The notes under the pieces: model-generated
What the model saw: only the letters and a program-made list of their open reading frames with translations
Databases searched by the model: none
Told to the model about the DNA's origin: nothing
Shown here: positions 28,530 through 36,003 of the stretch, in pieces
How the letters are laid out: each line of letters starts with the position of its first letter
How positions within the stretch are numbered: the first letter of the stretch is position 1
Source of the DNA: Sedimentitalea xiamensis
Lineage (GTDB): Bacteria; Pseudomonadota; Alphaproteobacteria; Rhodobacterales; Rhodobacteraceae
Direction of reading: 5' to 3'
NCBI RefSeq assembly: GCF_030164465.1
Contig: NZ_JASNJE010000005.1
Coordinates: 146,897-210,896, forward strand
Length of the DNA: 64,000 nucleotides
Made by a program: the position numbers and the translations under genes

Positions 28530-29273
28530 ATGACACAGCACATGGCCCTGGGCAACAGCATCCAACCCCTGAGAAACGTCGCGGCGCTCGTGACGCTGAT
28601 CAAGCGCGTCCAGAAGCGCGGATTCGGCCTGCCCGGCATGGCGACGTTCTACGGCCCGCCGGGCTTCGGGAAGACCTACGCGGCCTGCCACGCGGCCGCC
28701 GCGCTCGATGCGATCCACATCCCGGTCCAGAAGCTCTGGACCAAGAAGACGCTCCTGACCTCGATCCTGAACGAGCTGTCGATCGTGCCGCGCCCGACCA
28801 TGGCCGACATGATGATGCAGGTGAACGAGGGGCTGGCGCTGTCCGGGCGCCCCCTGATCATCGACGAGGCGGACTACGCGGTGGCGCGCGGGCTGATCGA
28901 GATCATCCGGGATTTTCACGACGGAAGCTCGATGCCGGTGATCCTGATCGGCATGGAGATGCTGCCCCAGAAGCTGAGCAAATGGGAGCTGGTCGACGGG
29001 CGCATGCTGGCCTGGGTGGGGGCCGAGCCCGCCGACCTGCGGGACGCCCAGATGCTCGCGCGGGTCTATGCGCGGGACATCGTCATCGATGACGCCCTGC
29101 TCGAGCGGATCGTCACGGTCAACAAGGGCAATGCCCGGCGGATCAGCACCGACCTCGCCCATGTCAATGAGCAGAGCCTGATGCAGGGGAGCAAGCGGAT
29201 GACGCTGGATGCCTGGGGTGACGCCCCGTTCCTGCGGGGCGAGGCGCCCGCACCGCGCCGGGGGATCGCATGA
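28530..29273 (+). CDS. MuB-type AAA+ target-selection ATPase
   Basis: A 247-residue ATPase that loads on target DNA and activates MuA. Walker A is GPPGFGKT at 42-49, Walker B is LIIDEAD at 109-115, and a sensor region contains VILIGMEMLP. It is shorter than Mu MuB (about 310) because it lacks an N-terminal helix-turn-helix; this is common in the B3/D3112-like group. Ribosome site CAGGAG precedes the ATG. Confidence 0.92.
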   Translation: MTQHMALGNSIQPLRNVAALVTLIKRVQKRGFGLPGMATFYGPPGFGKTYAACHAAAALDAIHIPVQKLWTKKTLLTSILNELSIVPRPTMADMMMQVNEGLALSGRPLIIDEADYAVARGLIEIIRDFHDGSSMPVILIGMEMLPQKLSKWELVDGRMLAWVGAEPADLRDAQMLARVYARDIVIDDALLERIVTVNKGNARRISTDLAHVNEQSLMQGSKRMTLDAWGDAPFLRGEAPAPRRGIA

Positions 29274-29824
29274 TGCGTGAACCGAAGACACCTCCAGCCA
29301 ACGCGCTTCAGAAGGAAGTCTGGGCGTTCCTGGTCTCGCATATGCACGTGACTCGCGAGGATGTGCGGCAGGCCTGTCCGGGCAGCAACAACTCCATCAA
29401 TGTCTATCTGGGCCAGCTGGTCGCCGAGGGCGTGCTGCGCTCCTGCGGGCGCGAAGGGCGGCGGACGATCTACACGGTGCACGAGGCGGCGGACCTGGTC
29501 GAGATGACCGCCGGGCAGCGGGCCAGCCCCGAGGGGGCCATCTGGCGGACGATCCGGATCATGAGGGAATTCACCCCGCCGGACATCGAGGCGGCGCTGA
29601 TCGGCGCCGAGGCGGATGTCGATCCCAGGCGTATCCAGACCTACAGCACGCTGCTGGTCCGCGCCGGATACCTTCAGGTGCTGCGCAAGGCGGGCAAGGT
29701 GCGCCCGGCGCACTACCGGCTGATCCGGGACACCGGGCCGCTGCCGCCCGTCGAAAAGCGCCTGCCGGTGGTGATCGACGGAAACGAGGACCGGATCGTC
29801 TATGCGAAAGGGGAGCGGCTGTGA
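29270..29824 (+). CDS. Winged-helix early phage protein
   Basis: A 184-residue protein. LQKEVWAFLVSHMHVTREDVRQA, followed by NNSINVYLGQLVAEGVL and GREGRRTIYTV, forms a winged helix; a second similar unit follows (IQTYSTLLVRAGYLQVLRKAG). Two tandem wings suggest a DNA-binding regulator. Either of two adjacent ATGs (29270 or 29273) may start it. It overlaps the MuB gene. Confidence 0.6.
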   Translation: MMREPKTPPANALQKEVWAFLVSHMHVTREDVRQACPGSNNSINVYLGQLVAEGVLRSCGREGRRTIYTVHEAADLVEMTAGQRASPEGAIWRTIRIMREFTPPDIEAALIGAEADVDPRRIQTYSTLLVRAGYLQVLRKAGKVRPAHYRLIRDTGPLPPVEKRLPVVIDGNEDRIVYAKGERL

Positions 29825-30207
29825 TGGATCGGATGGAAATCGCCCGCGAATACTGGGGCGCGGATGTGCCCGACTGGATCAGGGCGCTGGTCGTTGCCTG
29901 CGACGCGCCGGGGGCCTCGCAGAACCGGGTGGCGAAGCGGCTGGGATACACCGGCGGCGTGGTCAGCCAGCTGTTGCGGAAAGCGTACCCCGGCAATCTC
30001 GACCGGATCGAGGACCGGGTGCGCGCCATCTACATGGGCGGGCAGATCGCCTGCCCGGCGCTTGGCGAGATCGGCAGCGCCGCCTGTCTTGACTGGCGCG
30101 ACCGGTCGGTGGCGCTGGGTTCGGTCAGCCCGATGGCGGTGCGCATGTTCCGCGCCTGCCGCGCCTGCCCGCGCAACCGGGCCGTGGCCGAGGAGGACGC
30201 GGCATGA
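29824..30207 (+). CDS. HTH protein with four-cysteine tail
   Basis: A 127-residue protein. A helix-turn-helix (SQNRVAKRLGYTGGVVSQLLR) is followed by four cysteines (C77 and C88, then C112 and C115 in RACRACPRN) that could hold a zinc ion. Such genes follow MuB in many Rhodobacter Mu-like phages. The ATG at 29824 has better spacing from GGGGAG than the GTG at 29821. Confidence 0.65.
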   Translation: MDRMEIAREYWGADVPDWIRALVVACDAPGASQNRVAKRLGYTGGVVSQLLRKAYPGNLDRIEDRVRAIYMGGQIACPALGEIGSAACLDWRDRSVALGSVSPMAVRMFRACRACPRNRAVAEEDAA

Positions 30208-30536
30208 TCGATCATGATTCGGTCCTGAAACTGGCGCGGTGCCGGCTGCGGCCCGGCGACATTGCCGCGCGCCTGGGGATGACACCGGACCAGGTCTACA
30301 ATTCCATATCCCGGGCGCGGTCGCGCGGAGAGGACATTCCGCCGTTCAGCCGGAAAACGTCGGTGGGCCGGTCGCGCAGGCTCTTTATCCCGACCCATGT
30401 GCTCGATCTGCTCGCACCGCATGCGCAGGCGCGCCAGACCGACATGTTCGATCTGGCCGGGCGGATCATCGCCGTCGTCGCCGAGGAGAACATGATCGAC
30501 GCCGTTCTGGATGATGGGGGCGCAAATGCAGGATGA
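30204..30536 (+). CDS. HTH-type early protein
   Basis: A 110-residue protein. LRPGDIAARLGMTPDQVYNSISRARSR is a clear sigma-70 region 4-like helix-turn-helix, and SRRLFIPTHVLDLL follows. It starts inside the previous stop (ATGA overlap). Likely a DNA-binding regulator; the target is not known. Confidence 0.65.
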   Translation: MIDHDSVLKLARCRLRPGDIAARLGMTPDQVYNSISRARSRGEDIPPFSRKTSVGRSRRLFIPTHVLDLLAPHAQARQTDMFDLAGRIIAVVAEENMIDAVLDDGGANAG

Positions 30537-30744
30537 ACGCTGGACCCGCGAAGACCTGCTGCGCCTGGCGGCCAGCGGTGTCGCCAAGGTCGACCTGCTC
30601 GGCCCGCGCGGCACGACGCTGTGTTCGATGGACGAGATCGCCGCGATGGCCGGGCTGCTGGCTGTTTCCGGCCTGCTGCCGCCGCCGGGCGCTCCGGACG
30701 GCGTAAACGAAACCCCGAAGTTCACAACGAGGAGGAAGGCATGA
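30526..30744 (+). CDS. Small early hypothetical protein
   Basis: A 72-residue protein (MQDERWTREDLLRLAASGVA, later FTTRRKA). The start at 30526 has GGGGGC a few bases upstream; an in-frame ATG also lies at 30511. It overlaps both neighbours. Not recognised. Confidence 0.5.
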   Translation: MQDERWTREDLLRLAASGVAKVDLLGPRGTTLCSMDEIAAMAGLLAVSGLLPPPGAPDGVNETPKFTTRRKA

Positions 30745-31157
30745 CGAACCAGGCCAAGATGACGCTCGAAGAGCGTATCGTGCAAACCCTGAAAAGCGAT
30801 CACCTGATGAAGCTCGTCGGCGATGAAGACGCGATCACCGAACTGGTCGAGCGCGCAATCAAAGAGGGCCTATTTCAGCCGAGGCGCGTCCCGAAATCTT
30901 ATGGCGGTTACGACGAGGCTGACAGTCCCGTTGTGGATGCCGCACGATCAGTCGCCGAGGAAGCTGCCAGCAGGTTGGCGGAGAAGATAACCATCTCGGT
31001 CATGGAGGATGACGGTTTTCGCGCCCAGGTCAGGACAGCGATGATCGCCGCCATTCCGCACGTCATGATGACGGCTTTCGAATCCCAGATGAAGGCCGCC
31101 GCCCAGGCTGCCGCATACGATGAGGTCGTCATTTTGCGCGACCAGCTCAACGGATAG
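30741..31157 (+). CDS. Early hypothetical protein
   Basis: A 138-residue helical protein. MTLEERIVQTLKSDHLMKL and VEEAASRLAEKITISVMEDD suggest an oligomeric helical bundle. A strong ribosome site (GAGGAAGG) precedes the ATG, which overlaps the previous stop. The composition is more AT-rich than its neighbours, hinting at a different origin. Confidence 0.55.
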   Translation: MTNQAKMTLEERIVQTLKSDHLMKLVGDEDAITELVERAIKEGLFQPRRVPKSYGGYDEADSPVVDAARSVAEEAASRLAEKITISVMEDDGFRAQVRTAMIAAIPHVMMTAFESQMKAAAQAAAYDEVVILRDQLNG

Positions 31158-31169
31158 CGAGGTGCCCTC

Positions 31170-31511
31170 ATGAAAATCGAGATCGAGAAGGCCGAGTACG
31201 GCGGGTTCCGGGCTGTGTCTGAAACCCCGCCCATTCACGTTGTGGCCGATACTCTGCCGGCATTGCGCACCGCCGTACTCGAGGCGGTGGCCGGAATGAC
31301 GGAAGTCATGCTGGATGTTTCGGAGACGGCATTCCTGGCGCGGAACCTGGCCGACAGGTGGACCCGCATACAGCGCCGCTGCCCCTTCAGGATCGGCAAC
31401 GGCGATGCCTGCACCCACATGACAAACCCAAGCTGGAGTGCGGACTGCGAATTCGAAGTCTGCCCGTTCATCCAGAAATCAACAGGAGGCAAAGATGCCC
31501 GAACACAGTGA
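31170..31511 (+). CDS. Early hypothetical protein with HicB-like start and Cys tail
   Basis: A 113-residue protein. The N-terminal KIEIEKAEYGGFRAVSETPP, then TLPALRTAVLEAV, resembles the short beta-alpha unit of HicB-like proteins. The C-terminal half has CPFRIGN, ACTHM and CEFEVCPF, a possible metal site. No HicA toxin is beside it, so antitoxin function is doubtful. Its end overlaps the DUF3164 gene by 17 bases. Confidence 0.45.
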   Translation: MKIEIEKAEYGGFRAVSETPPIHVVADTLPALRTAVLEAVAGMTEVMLDVSETAFLARNLADRWTRIQRRCPFRIGNGDACTHMTNPSWSADCEFEVCPFIQKSTGGKDARTQ

Positions 31512-32154
31512 CTTCACCCCTGCCCCGATCCCGGACGGCCGGATCGTCGTCAATGGCCGGACTTACATGGGCGATGGCAGGGGCGGGCTGATTCCGGTCG
31601 AGCTGATCCGGGCGGAGAACCTTCTCGAGGACGAGACCGTGCGCAAGATCATGGGCTATGCCGTCGCGCTGTCCGAGCAGGTCAGCCGGTTCAAGGGGCA
31701 CGCGTTCGAGGATGTGGGCGCGTTCGAGGCGATCCTCGCGCAGGAATACGAGCTGACCGTCGGAGGGGCCAAGGGCAACAAGACGCTGATGAGCCATGAC
31801 GGCCTGCTGAAGGTGCAGGTGCAGGTGGCCGATTACATCGATTTCGGCAGCCAGCTGCAGATCGCCAAGGGGCTGGTCGACGAATGCCTGACCGAATGGG
31901 CGGCGGATGCGCGCCCCGAGCTGCGCGCCATCGTGACGCGCGCCTTCAATACCGACAAGGAAGGTCAGATCAACCGGTCCGAGATCTTCATGCTGCTCAG
32001 GCTCGAGATCGACGACGCGCGCTGGAAGAAAGCGATGGACGCGATCCGCGCGGCGATGCGGGTGGTGGGGAGCCGCACCTACATGCGCTTCTATCGCCGC
32101 GACACCCAGAACAGCGCCTGGGAGAACGTCACCATCGACATGGCGAAGGCGTGA
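31495..32154 (+). CDS. DUF3164 protein
   Basis: A 219-residue protein of the DUF3164 family found in the early region of Mu-like phages. Conserved blocks are GGAKGNKTLMSHDGLLKVQVQ (read in parts), LTEWAADARPELRAIVTRAF and EIDDARWKKAMDAIRAAM. The function is not established. A ribosome site (CAGGAGGC) precedes the ATG. It usually lies near the host-nuclease inhibitor Gam, which is not recognisable here. Confidence 0.88.
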   Translation: MPEHSDFTPAPIPDGRIVVNGRTYMGDGRGGLIPVELIRAENLLEDETVRKIMGYAVALSEQVSRFKGHAFEDVGAFEAILAQEYELTVGGAKGNKTLMSHDGLLKVQVQVADYIDFGSQLQIAKGLVDECLTEWAADARPELRAIVTRAFNTDKEGQINRSEIFMLLRLEIDDARWKKAMDAIRAAMRVVGSRTYMRFYRRDTQNSAWENVTIDMAKA

Positions 32155-32156
32155 CG

Positions 32157-32417
32157 ATGGCCAGATACAAGCTGCCCGCTTATCCGAGATCGGAGCGCGA
32201 AGCCAGGGCGCGGGTCAACCGCAAATTGAAGGCGTTGCGGAACCGCGCGTTCGATCTCCTGACAGACTCTGCCGGAATGTTCGAAGAAGGCATCGTATCC
32301 GGTTCGATCGACATGCTCTTCGAGGACATCGAGCGCGGGATCGCCAGCGTCAAGGAGGCCATGGACGAGGAAGTGGAGCGCGCGGATGAGCGCGAAAGAG
32401 AGGGGGAGGAACTATGA
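32157..32417 (+). CDS. Small charged early protein
   Basis: An 86-residue protein with a basic N-terminal half (SEREARARVNRKLKALRNRA) and a very acidic end (DEEVERADEREREGEEL). Probably a helical rod. It overlaps the following gene as ATGA. Not recognised. Confidence 0.5.
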   Translation: MARYKLPAYPRSEREARARVNRKLKALRNRAFDLLTDSAGMFEEGIVSGSIDMLFEDIERGIASVKEAMDEEVERADEREREGEEL

Positions 32418-33163
32418 CAATCGAGATCCGCATCAACGACAACGGCCGTCACGACGTCGTCAGATACGAGCCGATGGTGCTCGGAACGTTCGTTTGCCGC
32501 GAGCATGCCGAGCTGTTCGCCGACGCGCTTGAGGTCGGGACGTCAGAGCGCGCGCAGGAGACGCCGGCCTTCGCGCGGCCGATGGTGACGCCCGTGGCAT
32601 ATGAGCCGCATCAGTTCACCGACTTTCCGGCGGTCACGGCGTTGGACTGGACAGAGGTGGTTGTTCCATCGAACTTCACGCCCGTCGATGCCGAACCGAA
32701 ACCGGAAACGGGGCCGGCACCCGTTCCGGTGCCGGCGGCAGAGGATCGTCCGGACTCCGACTGGGAGGCGGCGCTCGACCGGCTGGAGGCCGGGGAGAAG
32801 CTGATGGCGGTGGCGACGGATATGGCACTGCCCTTCGCATCGCTGCGCGCGAAATGGGCCGGCTGCATTTCCAACGGCACGCGCAAGAAACCAGATACGC
32901 AGGCGCCGCCTCCTGAGCAGGCGCCGCCTCCTGAAAGGTCTGGGAGCGAGGCCGAGGACAGCCCGGTTTCGGGCGGCGTCGGCGCGGTGCTGGCGCGTGG
33001 CGCGGCGCGCGGCTTCAGCGGGGATGAAGACGACCTGCTGATCAACATGGATCGCGCCGAGATCGAGGCATTCGCGCGCGACACCGGGCGCAGCGTGGCC
33101 GTGTGCGAGCGGCGCCAGAAGGCGCTGCAGGAAGGCGCCGCCCGGCTGATGCGCGATGGCTGA
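32414..33163 (+). CDS. Early protein whose C-terminal module is duplicated downstream
   Basis: A 249-residue protein. An N-terminal beta-rich part (TIEIRINDNGRHDVVRYEP) is followed by a Pro-rich linker with two APPPE units. The C-terminal module (~residues 174-249) contains GFSGDEDDLLINMDRAEIEA and SVAVCERRQKALQ. That module is present again as the next gene. DSDWEAALDRLEAGEKLMAV may be a small helix-turn-helix. Not assigned to a family. Confidence 0.55.
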   Translation: MTIEIRINDNGRHDVVRYEPMVLGTFVCREHAELFADALEVGTSERAQETPAFARPMVTPVAYEPHQFTDFPAVTALDWTEVVVPSNFTPVDAEPKPETGPAPVPVPAAEDRPDSDWEAALDRLEAGEKLMAVATDMALPFASLRAKWAGCISNGTRKKPDTQAPPPEQAPPPERSGSEAEDSPVSGGVGAVLARGAARGFSGDEDDLLINMDRAEIEAFARDTGRSVAVCERRQKALQEGAARLMRDG

Positions 33164-33418
33164 GCGCGATGACTGGATACCATGGCTGAGCGGGACCCCG
33201 GAAAGGTCTGGGAGTGACACCGAGGACAGTCCGGTTTCGGGCGGCGTCGGCGCGGCGCGCGGATTCAGCGGGGATGAAGATGACCTGCTGATCAACATGG
33301 ATCGCGCCGAGATCGAGGCGTTCGCGCGCGACACCGGGCGCAGCGTGGCCGTGTGCGAGCGGCGACAGCAGGCGCTGCAGGACGGGCTGTCCAAGATGAT
33401 GCGCGATGGCTGAGCGCG
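32933..33418 (+). repeat. Tandem duplication of ~220-236 bp
   Basis: Copy 1 is 32933-33168 and copy 2 is 33201-33418, both running from GAAAGGTCTGGGAG to GCGCGATGGCTGAGCGCG. They are nearly identical except for an 18-base deletion in copy 2 (after GGCGTCGGCGCG) and changes in the last ~25 bases. A 32-base spacer separates them. The number of differences suggests the event is not very recent. Confidence 0.9.
33156..33413 (+). CDS. Duplicate of the preceding gene's C-terminal module
   Basis: An 85-residue protein. From residue ~17 it is nearly identical to the last ~75 residues of the previous gene product (same GDEDDLLINMDRAEIEAFAR and CERRQ-ALQ block), minus a six-residue segment. It begins with ATG GCT GAG CGC, the same bases that follow the stop context of each repeat. 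It arose by tandem duplication, and the new frame is open and may be expressed. Confidence 0.5.
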   Translation: MAERDDWIPWLSGTPERSGSDTEDSPVSGGVGAARGFSGDEDDLLINMDRAEIEAFARDTGRSVAVCERRQQALQDGLSKMMRDG

Positions 33419-33567
33419 GCCGGGGCTATGAGCAGCGGCTCGTCCGCGTCGAACAGGCCCTGGTCGAACTGGCGCGGATGCTGGCCGCGCTGCTGCCCGA
33501 GGACCGGCAGCGGATCATGACAGCGACCCGGCATCTACCGGAGCATGGAAACGGAGACGAAGAATGA
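33406..33567 (+). CDS. Small coiled-coil protein
   Basis: A 53-residue frame, MAERGRGYEQRLVRVEQALV, then ELARMLAALLPEDRQ. It starts in the last bases of the duplicated module and overlaps the next gene as ATGA. Coupled at both ends and with heptad spacing of leucines and valines, it is likely a real small helical protein. Confidence 0.45.
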   Translation: MAERGRGYEQRLVRVEQALVELARMLAALLPEDRQRIMTATRHLPEHGNGDEE

Positions 33568-33809
33568 ACGAAGAGATGTTTCTGGCCAACCTGCAGCGGG
33601 TGGTCGATGCGCATGTCAACAGGCTGGCCTATTCGCACAGCCTTCTGATGCACGGAACGGCGGTCCTGATGCGGCTGGCGCGACAGGCGGGCGTGCCGGA
33701 GGAACAGGTCCTTGAGGCGGTCGATGCGGAAAGCGCGCGGGTCGACCGCGAGATGGACCAGGTGGTGGAGGCGCTGACGCAGCGGCTCTACGGCCCGACG
33801 ATGCACTGA
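33564..33809 (+). CDS. Small helical early protein
   Basis: An 81-residue helical protein (MNEEMFLANLQRVVDAHVNR, then LMHGTAVLMRLARQAGVPEEQV). It follows the previous frame with an overlap and has GGAGACGAAG ahead of the ATG. Not recognised. Confidence 0.5.
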   Translation: MNEEMFLANLQRVVDAHVNRLAYSHSLLMHGTAVLMRLARQAGVPEEQVLEAVDAESARVDREMDQVVEALTQRLYGPTMH

Positions 33810-33819
33810 GGAGATGCCG

Positions 33820-34275
33820 ATGACCCGCCAGACGCAACGTCTCATTCATGTCGGCTGCCGGGCGCTGGCGATGGATCAGGAGGATCGGCGCGCGCTGCAG
33901 CTGGCGGTGACCGGCAAGGAGAGCATGTCGGACATGTCCGAGGCCGAGCTGAAGGCCGTCCTGAACCGGCTGAAGGAGAACGGTTTCAAGCCCGAATTGA
34001 AGGGCCGCAAAGGCCATGTCAGCGCCCCGCGCGCGGATCTGCGATTGGTGCATGTGCTCTGGCGCAAGCTGGGCGACGCGGGGGAGCTGGAGCGGCCCGG
34101 CCGGGGCGGGCTCAACGCCTTCATCCGCAGCCGGTTCGAGAAGAACTGGGGCACCGTCCCCGCCGATATCGACATGCTGCGCGAGCACGAGAAGATCGAC
34201 CAGGTCATCCAGGCGTTGAAGGCCTGGGGCGAGCGGGCCGGGATCGACTTCGACTGGGAGGACCACCGCAGATGA
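33820..34275 (+). CDS. gp16-like phage regulator
   Basis: A 151-residue protein of the Mu gp16 family. Landmarks are TRQTQRLIHVGCRALAMDQE at the start, MSEAELKAVLNRLKENGFKP in the middle, and RLVHVLWRKLGDAGELERPG. The start at 33820 is chosen because GAGGAG ends six bases before it; the ATG at 33814 would sit on the ribosome site. Exact function in Mu is not established. Confidence 0.82.
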   Translation: MTRQTQRLIHVGCRALAMDQEDRRALQLAVTGKESMSDMSEAELKAVLNRLKENGFKPELKGRKGHVSAPRADLRLVHVLWRKLGDAGELERPGRGGLNAFIRSRFEKNWGTVPADIDMLREHEKIDQVIQALKAWGERAGIDFDWEDHRR

Positions 34276-34532
34276 AAAAGCCCATCGCCCAGGTCACCGA
34301 TCACGCCGTTCTGCGCTATCTGGAGCGCGTCAAGGGCATGGACATCGAGGCGGTGCGCCGCGAGATCGGCCGGGCGGTGGACCTGCATCTGGACCATCCC
34401 GGCGCCTGCGGCGTGGTGGTTGCCGGATTTTCCTACAAGATCGCCGGCGGCGTCGTCACCACGGTGATCGCCCAGAACCGCCCGCTGCACGGGATCGGCT
34501 GCCGCCGGCCGGGGGGTGAGCGCGATGAGTGA
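34272..34532 (+). CDS. Small phage protein of unknown function
   Basis: An 86-residue protein: KPIAQVTDHAVLRYLERVKG and FSYKIAGGVVTTVIAQN. The N-terminal DHAVLRYLERV resembles the start of small RelE/BrnT-like or DUF4258-like folds, but key residues were not confirmed. Its last eight residues, RPGGERDE, are the same as those of the next gene, because both ends lie in a 27-base direct repeat. Confidence 0.5.
   Translation: MKKPIAQVTDHAVLRYLERVKGMDIEAVRREIGRAVDLHLDHPGACGVVVAGFSYKIAGGVVTTVIAQNRPLHGIGCRRPGGERDE
34506..34532 (+). repeat. 27-bp direct repeat flanking the methylase gene (left copy)
   Basis: The bases from CGGCCGGGGGG to GCGATGAGTGA occur identically at 34506-34532 and 35101-35127. 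In each copy the segment supplies the stop of the gene before it (GAGTGA) and an ATG for a gene after it. It brackets the MT-A70 gene at a distance of 595 bases. Confidence 0.9.
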
Positions 34533-35127
34533 CTGGCCCTTCGATACCCTGACCCCGATGAAGTACGGCGCGATTCTGGCGGATCCGCCCTGGGCCTATG
34601 CCATGCGCTCGGAAAAGGGATACGAGAAGTCGCCCGAGGCGCATTATGCCACGATGTCGATCGAGGATATCGCGGCGCTGCCGGTCGGCAATCTGGCCGG
34701 ACCGGATTGCTACCTGTTCCTGTGGTCGACCTGGCCGCACCTGGCGGACGCGATGTATGTCATGGACATGTGGGGATTTGCCTACGTGACGGGTGGTTCC
34801 TGGATCAAGCGCACGAAGAACTGGAATTTGAGCTTCGGAACCGGGTACGTCCAGCGGTCGGCCTGCGAACCCTATCTGATCGGCAAGATCGGCCGCCCCC
34901 AACAGGCATCCCGCGCCGAACGCAACGTGCTGGACTGTCCGGACAAGATCGAGGCGCTGATCCGTGAGCATTCCCGCAAACCGCCCCAGATGCGCGAGAT
35001 GATCGATCGGCTGCTGCCGCGCGCACATTTCTGCGAAATATTCGCCCGCGAACCGTGGGAGGGCCACGACGTCTGGGGCAACCAGACCGACAGGTTCGGA
35101 CGGCCGGGGGGTGAGCGCGATGAGTGA
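34525..35127 (+). CDS. MT-A70 family DNA N6-adenine methyltransferase
   Basis: A 200-residue methylase. The catalytic DPPW is at residues 20-23 (AILADPPWAYAM), followed by HYATMSIEDIAALPV, CYLFLWSTWPHL, GFAYVTGGSWIKR and PQMREMIDRLLPRA. These are the MT-A70 marks; such phage enzymes methylate adenine in DNA. No cognate nuclease is present, so protecting phage DNA from host restriction, as Mu Mom does chemically, is the likely role. The gene is bounded exactly by a 27-base direct repeat. Confidence 0.92.
   Translation: MSDWPFDTLTPMKYGAILADPPWAYAMRSEKGYEKSPEAHYATMSIEDIAALPVGNLAGPDCYLFLWSTWPHLADAMYVMDMWGFAYVTGGSWIKRTKNWNLSFGTGYVQRSACEPYLIGKIGRPQQASRAERNVLDCPDKIEALIREHSRKPPQMREMIDRLLPRAHFCEIFAREPWEGHDVWGNQTDRFGRPGGERDE
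35101..35127 (+). repeat. 27-bp direct repeat flanking the methylase gene (right copy)
   Basis: Identical to 34506-34532. After this copy the ATG leads into a frame running antisense to the next cargo gene, so the downstream gene originally joined to it seems to have been replaced. Confidence 0.9.
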
Positions 35128-35134
35128 GCTGATC

Positions 35135-35440
35135 CTATTGGGTGACGTTGATGGCGTTCGCGATGGCAGCGCTCATGGCTCTCGCGACCGTGAGATCGGG
35201 ATTCTCGTTACACTTCTTGGAATACTCGATCATGATGGACGTTTCGGAGAGACCGATGGCGGAGATACCCGCCATATATCCGGTGTAGAAAGTCTGCGCC
35301 ATCCCGGTGAAAAGAGCGGGCTCGCCAAAAAAGGTCTTGAGTGCACCGCATCCCGTGTTCAGCAGGTTCTGCTGCGTGATCTCGGCATGCGCGGTGGCGG
35401 CTGCGAGCGTGAATGCTCCGGTGATCAAAATGAACTTCAT
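35135..35440 (-). CDS. Small secreted protein on the reverse strand (cargo gene)
   Basis: A 101-residue protein with a signal peptide (MKFILITGAFTLAAATAHA) and a helical mature part with two cysteines (NTGCGALK, SKKCNENP). YTGYMAGISAIGLSETS, followed by DLTVARAMSAAIANA, resembles the small periplasmic Rap1a/Tai-like or HdeA-like helical fold, but only loosely. It is the only reverse gene between the repressor and the right edge. It has its own consensus promoter and an AAAGGAG ribosome site, and its base content is lower in GC. It likely acts in the lysogen's periplasm. Confidence 0.7.
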   Translation of the reverse strand: MKFILITGAFTLAAATAHAEITQQNLLNTGCGALKTFFGEPALFTGMAQTFYTGYMAGISAIGLSETSIMIEYSKKCNENPDLTVARAMSAAIANAINVTQ

Positions 35441-35461
35441 ACCAATTACTCCTTTGACCTC

Positions 35462-35490
35462 AGTATAGCCGAAATGGCCTCTGCTGACAA
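35462..35490 (-). promoter_or_regulatory. Consensus sigma-70 promoter of the reverse cargo gene
   Basis: On the minus strand: TTGTCA, 17 bases, TATACT, five of six matches at each box with ideal spacing. The gene start is about 20 bases past the -10, with AAAGGAG before the ATG. It should be active in the lysogen because no phage operator is seen around it. Confidence 0.8.
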
Positions 35491-35540
35491 TTTGACAGAT
35501 CCGGCGACACCCGGCCTCCTGTCAACGGGAGGGCCGCATC

Positions 35541-35927
35541 ATGCCTGACTTGACCCCCACCACGAAACCCACCGCGCAGGTGGCGCCCTATGTCGATGTC
35601 CTCGGGCAGGATCTGACGGTCGCGTTCCTGCTGGAGTTCGGCGGCGCAGAGATCTACCTCGCCGTGTCGCCCAAGTCGCGCAGCCGGGTGGCGCAGCTGG
35701 TCGGGCGCGAAAAGGCCGAGGCGCTGGCGCGGGTTTCGGACCGCCTGCAGCGTAGGGTTCCGCTGGCAAACCAGTGGATCGCGGGTGTCCTGAAATCAAA
35801 GGGCTTGTCACACGCCGAGATCGCCCGCAGAATGCGCACGACGGACGTGACCGTGCGCAAATGGCTCAGCCAGCCCGGCACCGACACTGCCGCCGGTCCG
35901 GACCCCGACCAGCTCTCCCTGTTCTGA
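35541..35927 (+). CDS. Mor-like middle-operon activator
   Basis: A 128-residue protein. LEFGGAEIYLAVSPKSRSRV, then LVGREKAEALARVS and a C-terminal helix-turn-helix (KGLSHAEIARRMRTTDVTVR) follow the layout of Mor/C activators: dimer strand, linker, HTH. It is the last gene before a strong terminator, and lysis and virion genes follow. It therefore probably switches on the next operon. A separate C activator was not found. Confidence 0.72.
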   Translation: MPDLTPTTKPTAQVAPYVDVLGQDLTVAFLLEFGGAEIYLAVSPKSRSRVAQLVGREKAEALARVSDRLQRRVPLANQWIAGVLKSKGLSHAEIARRMRTTDVTVRKWLSQPGTDTAAGPDPDQLSLF

Positions 35928-35937
35928 CCGAAACGCC

Positions 35938-35962
35938 CCCGCAAGTGGTTGCGGGTGTTTTT
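35938..35962 (+). terminator. Rho-independent terminator after the Mor-like gene
   Basis: Stem CCCGCAA/TTGCGGG with a four-base loop, then TGTTTTT. It closes the early/middle region. The same stem sequence occurs in the terminator at 46022-46046. Confidence 0.85.
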
Positions 35963-36003
35963 GCCCCCGCGTTCGCGGCGATGCTGTCCCGGAAAACTGT
36001 CGG

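Noticed and set aside
25859..28639. Very long open frame antisense to the MuA gene
   Set aside because: Antisense open frames are common in GC-rich genes; the sense frame has the full DDE triad. The same reasoning removed long antisense frames at 2723-4423, 8412-10553, 39114-41594 and 57484-60006.
31170..31511. HicAB toxin-antitoxin system
   Set aside because: Only a loose HicB-like N-terminus is seen; no HicA-like gene is adjacent, and the C-terminal half is a cysteine cluster.
35111..35548. Plus-strand gene downstream of the right 27-bp repeat
   Set aside because: It runs antisense to a gene with a signal peptide, ribosome site and consensus promoter; its own translation looks random.
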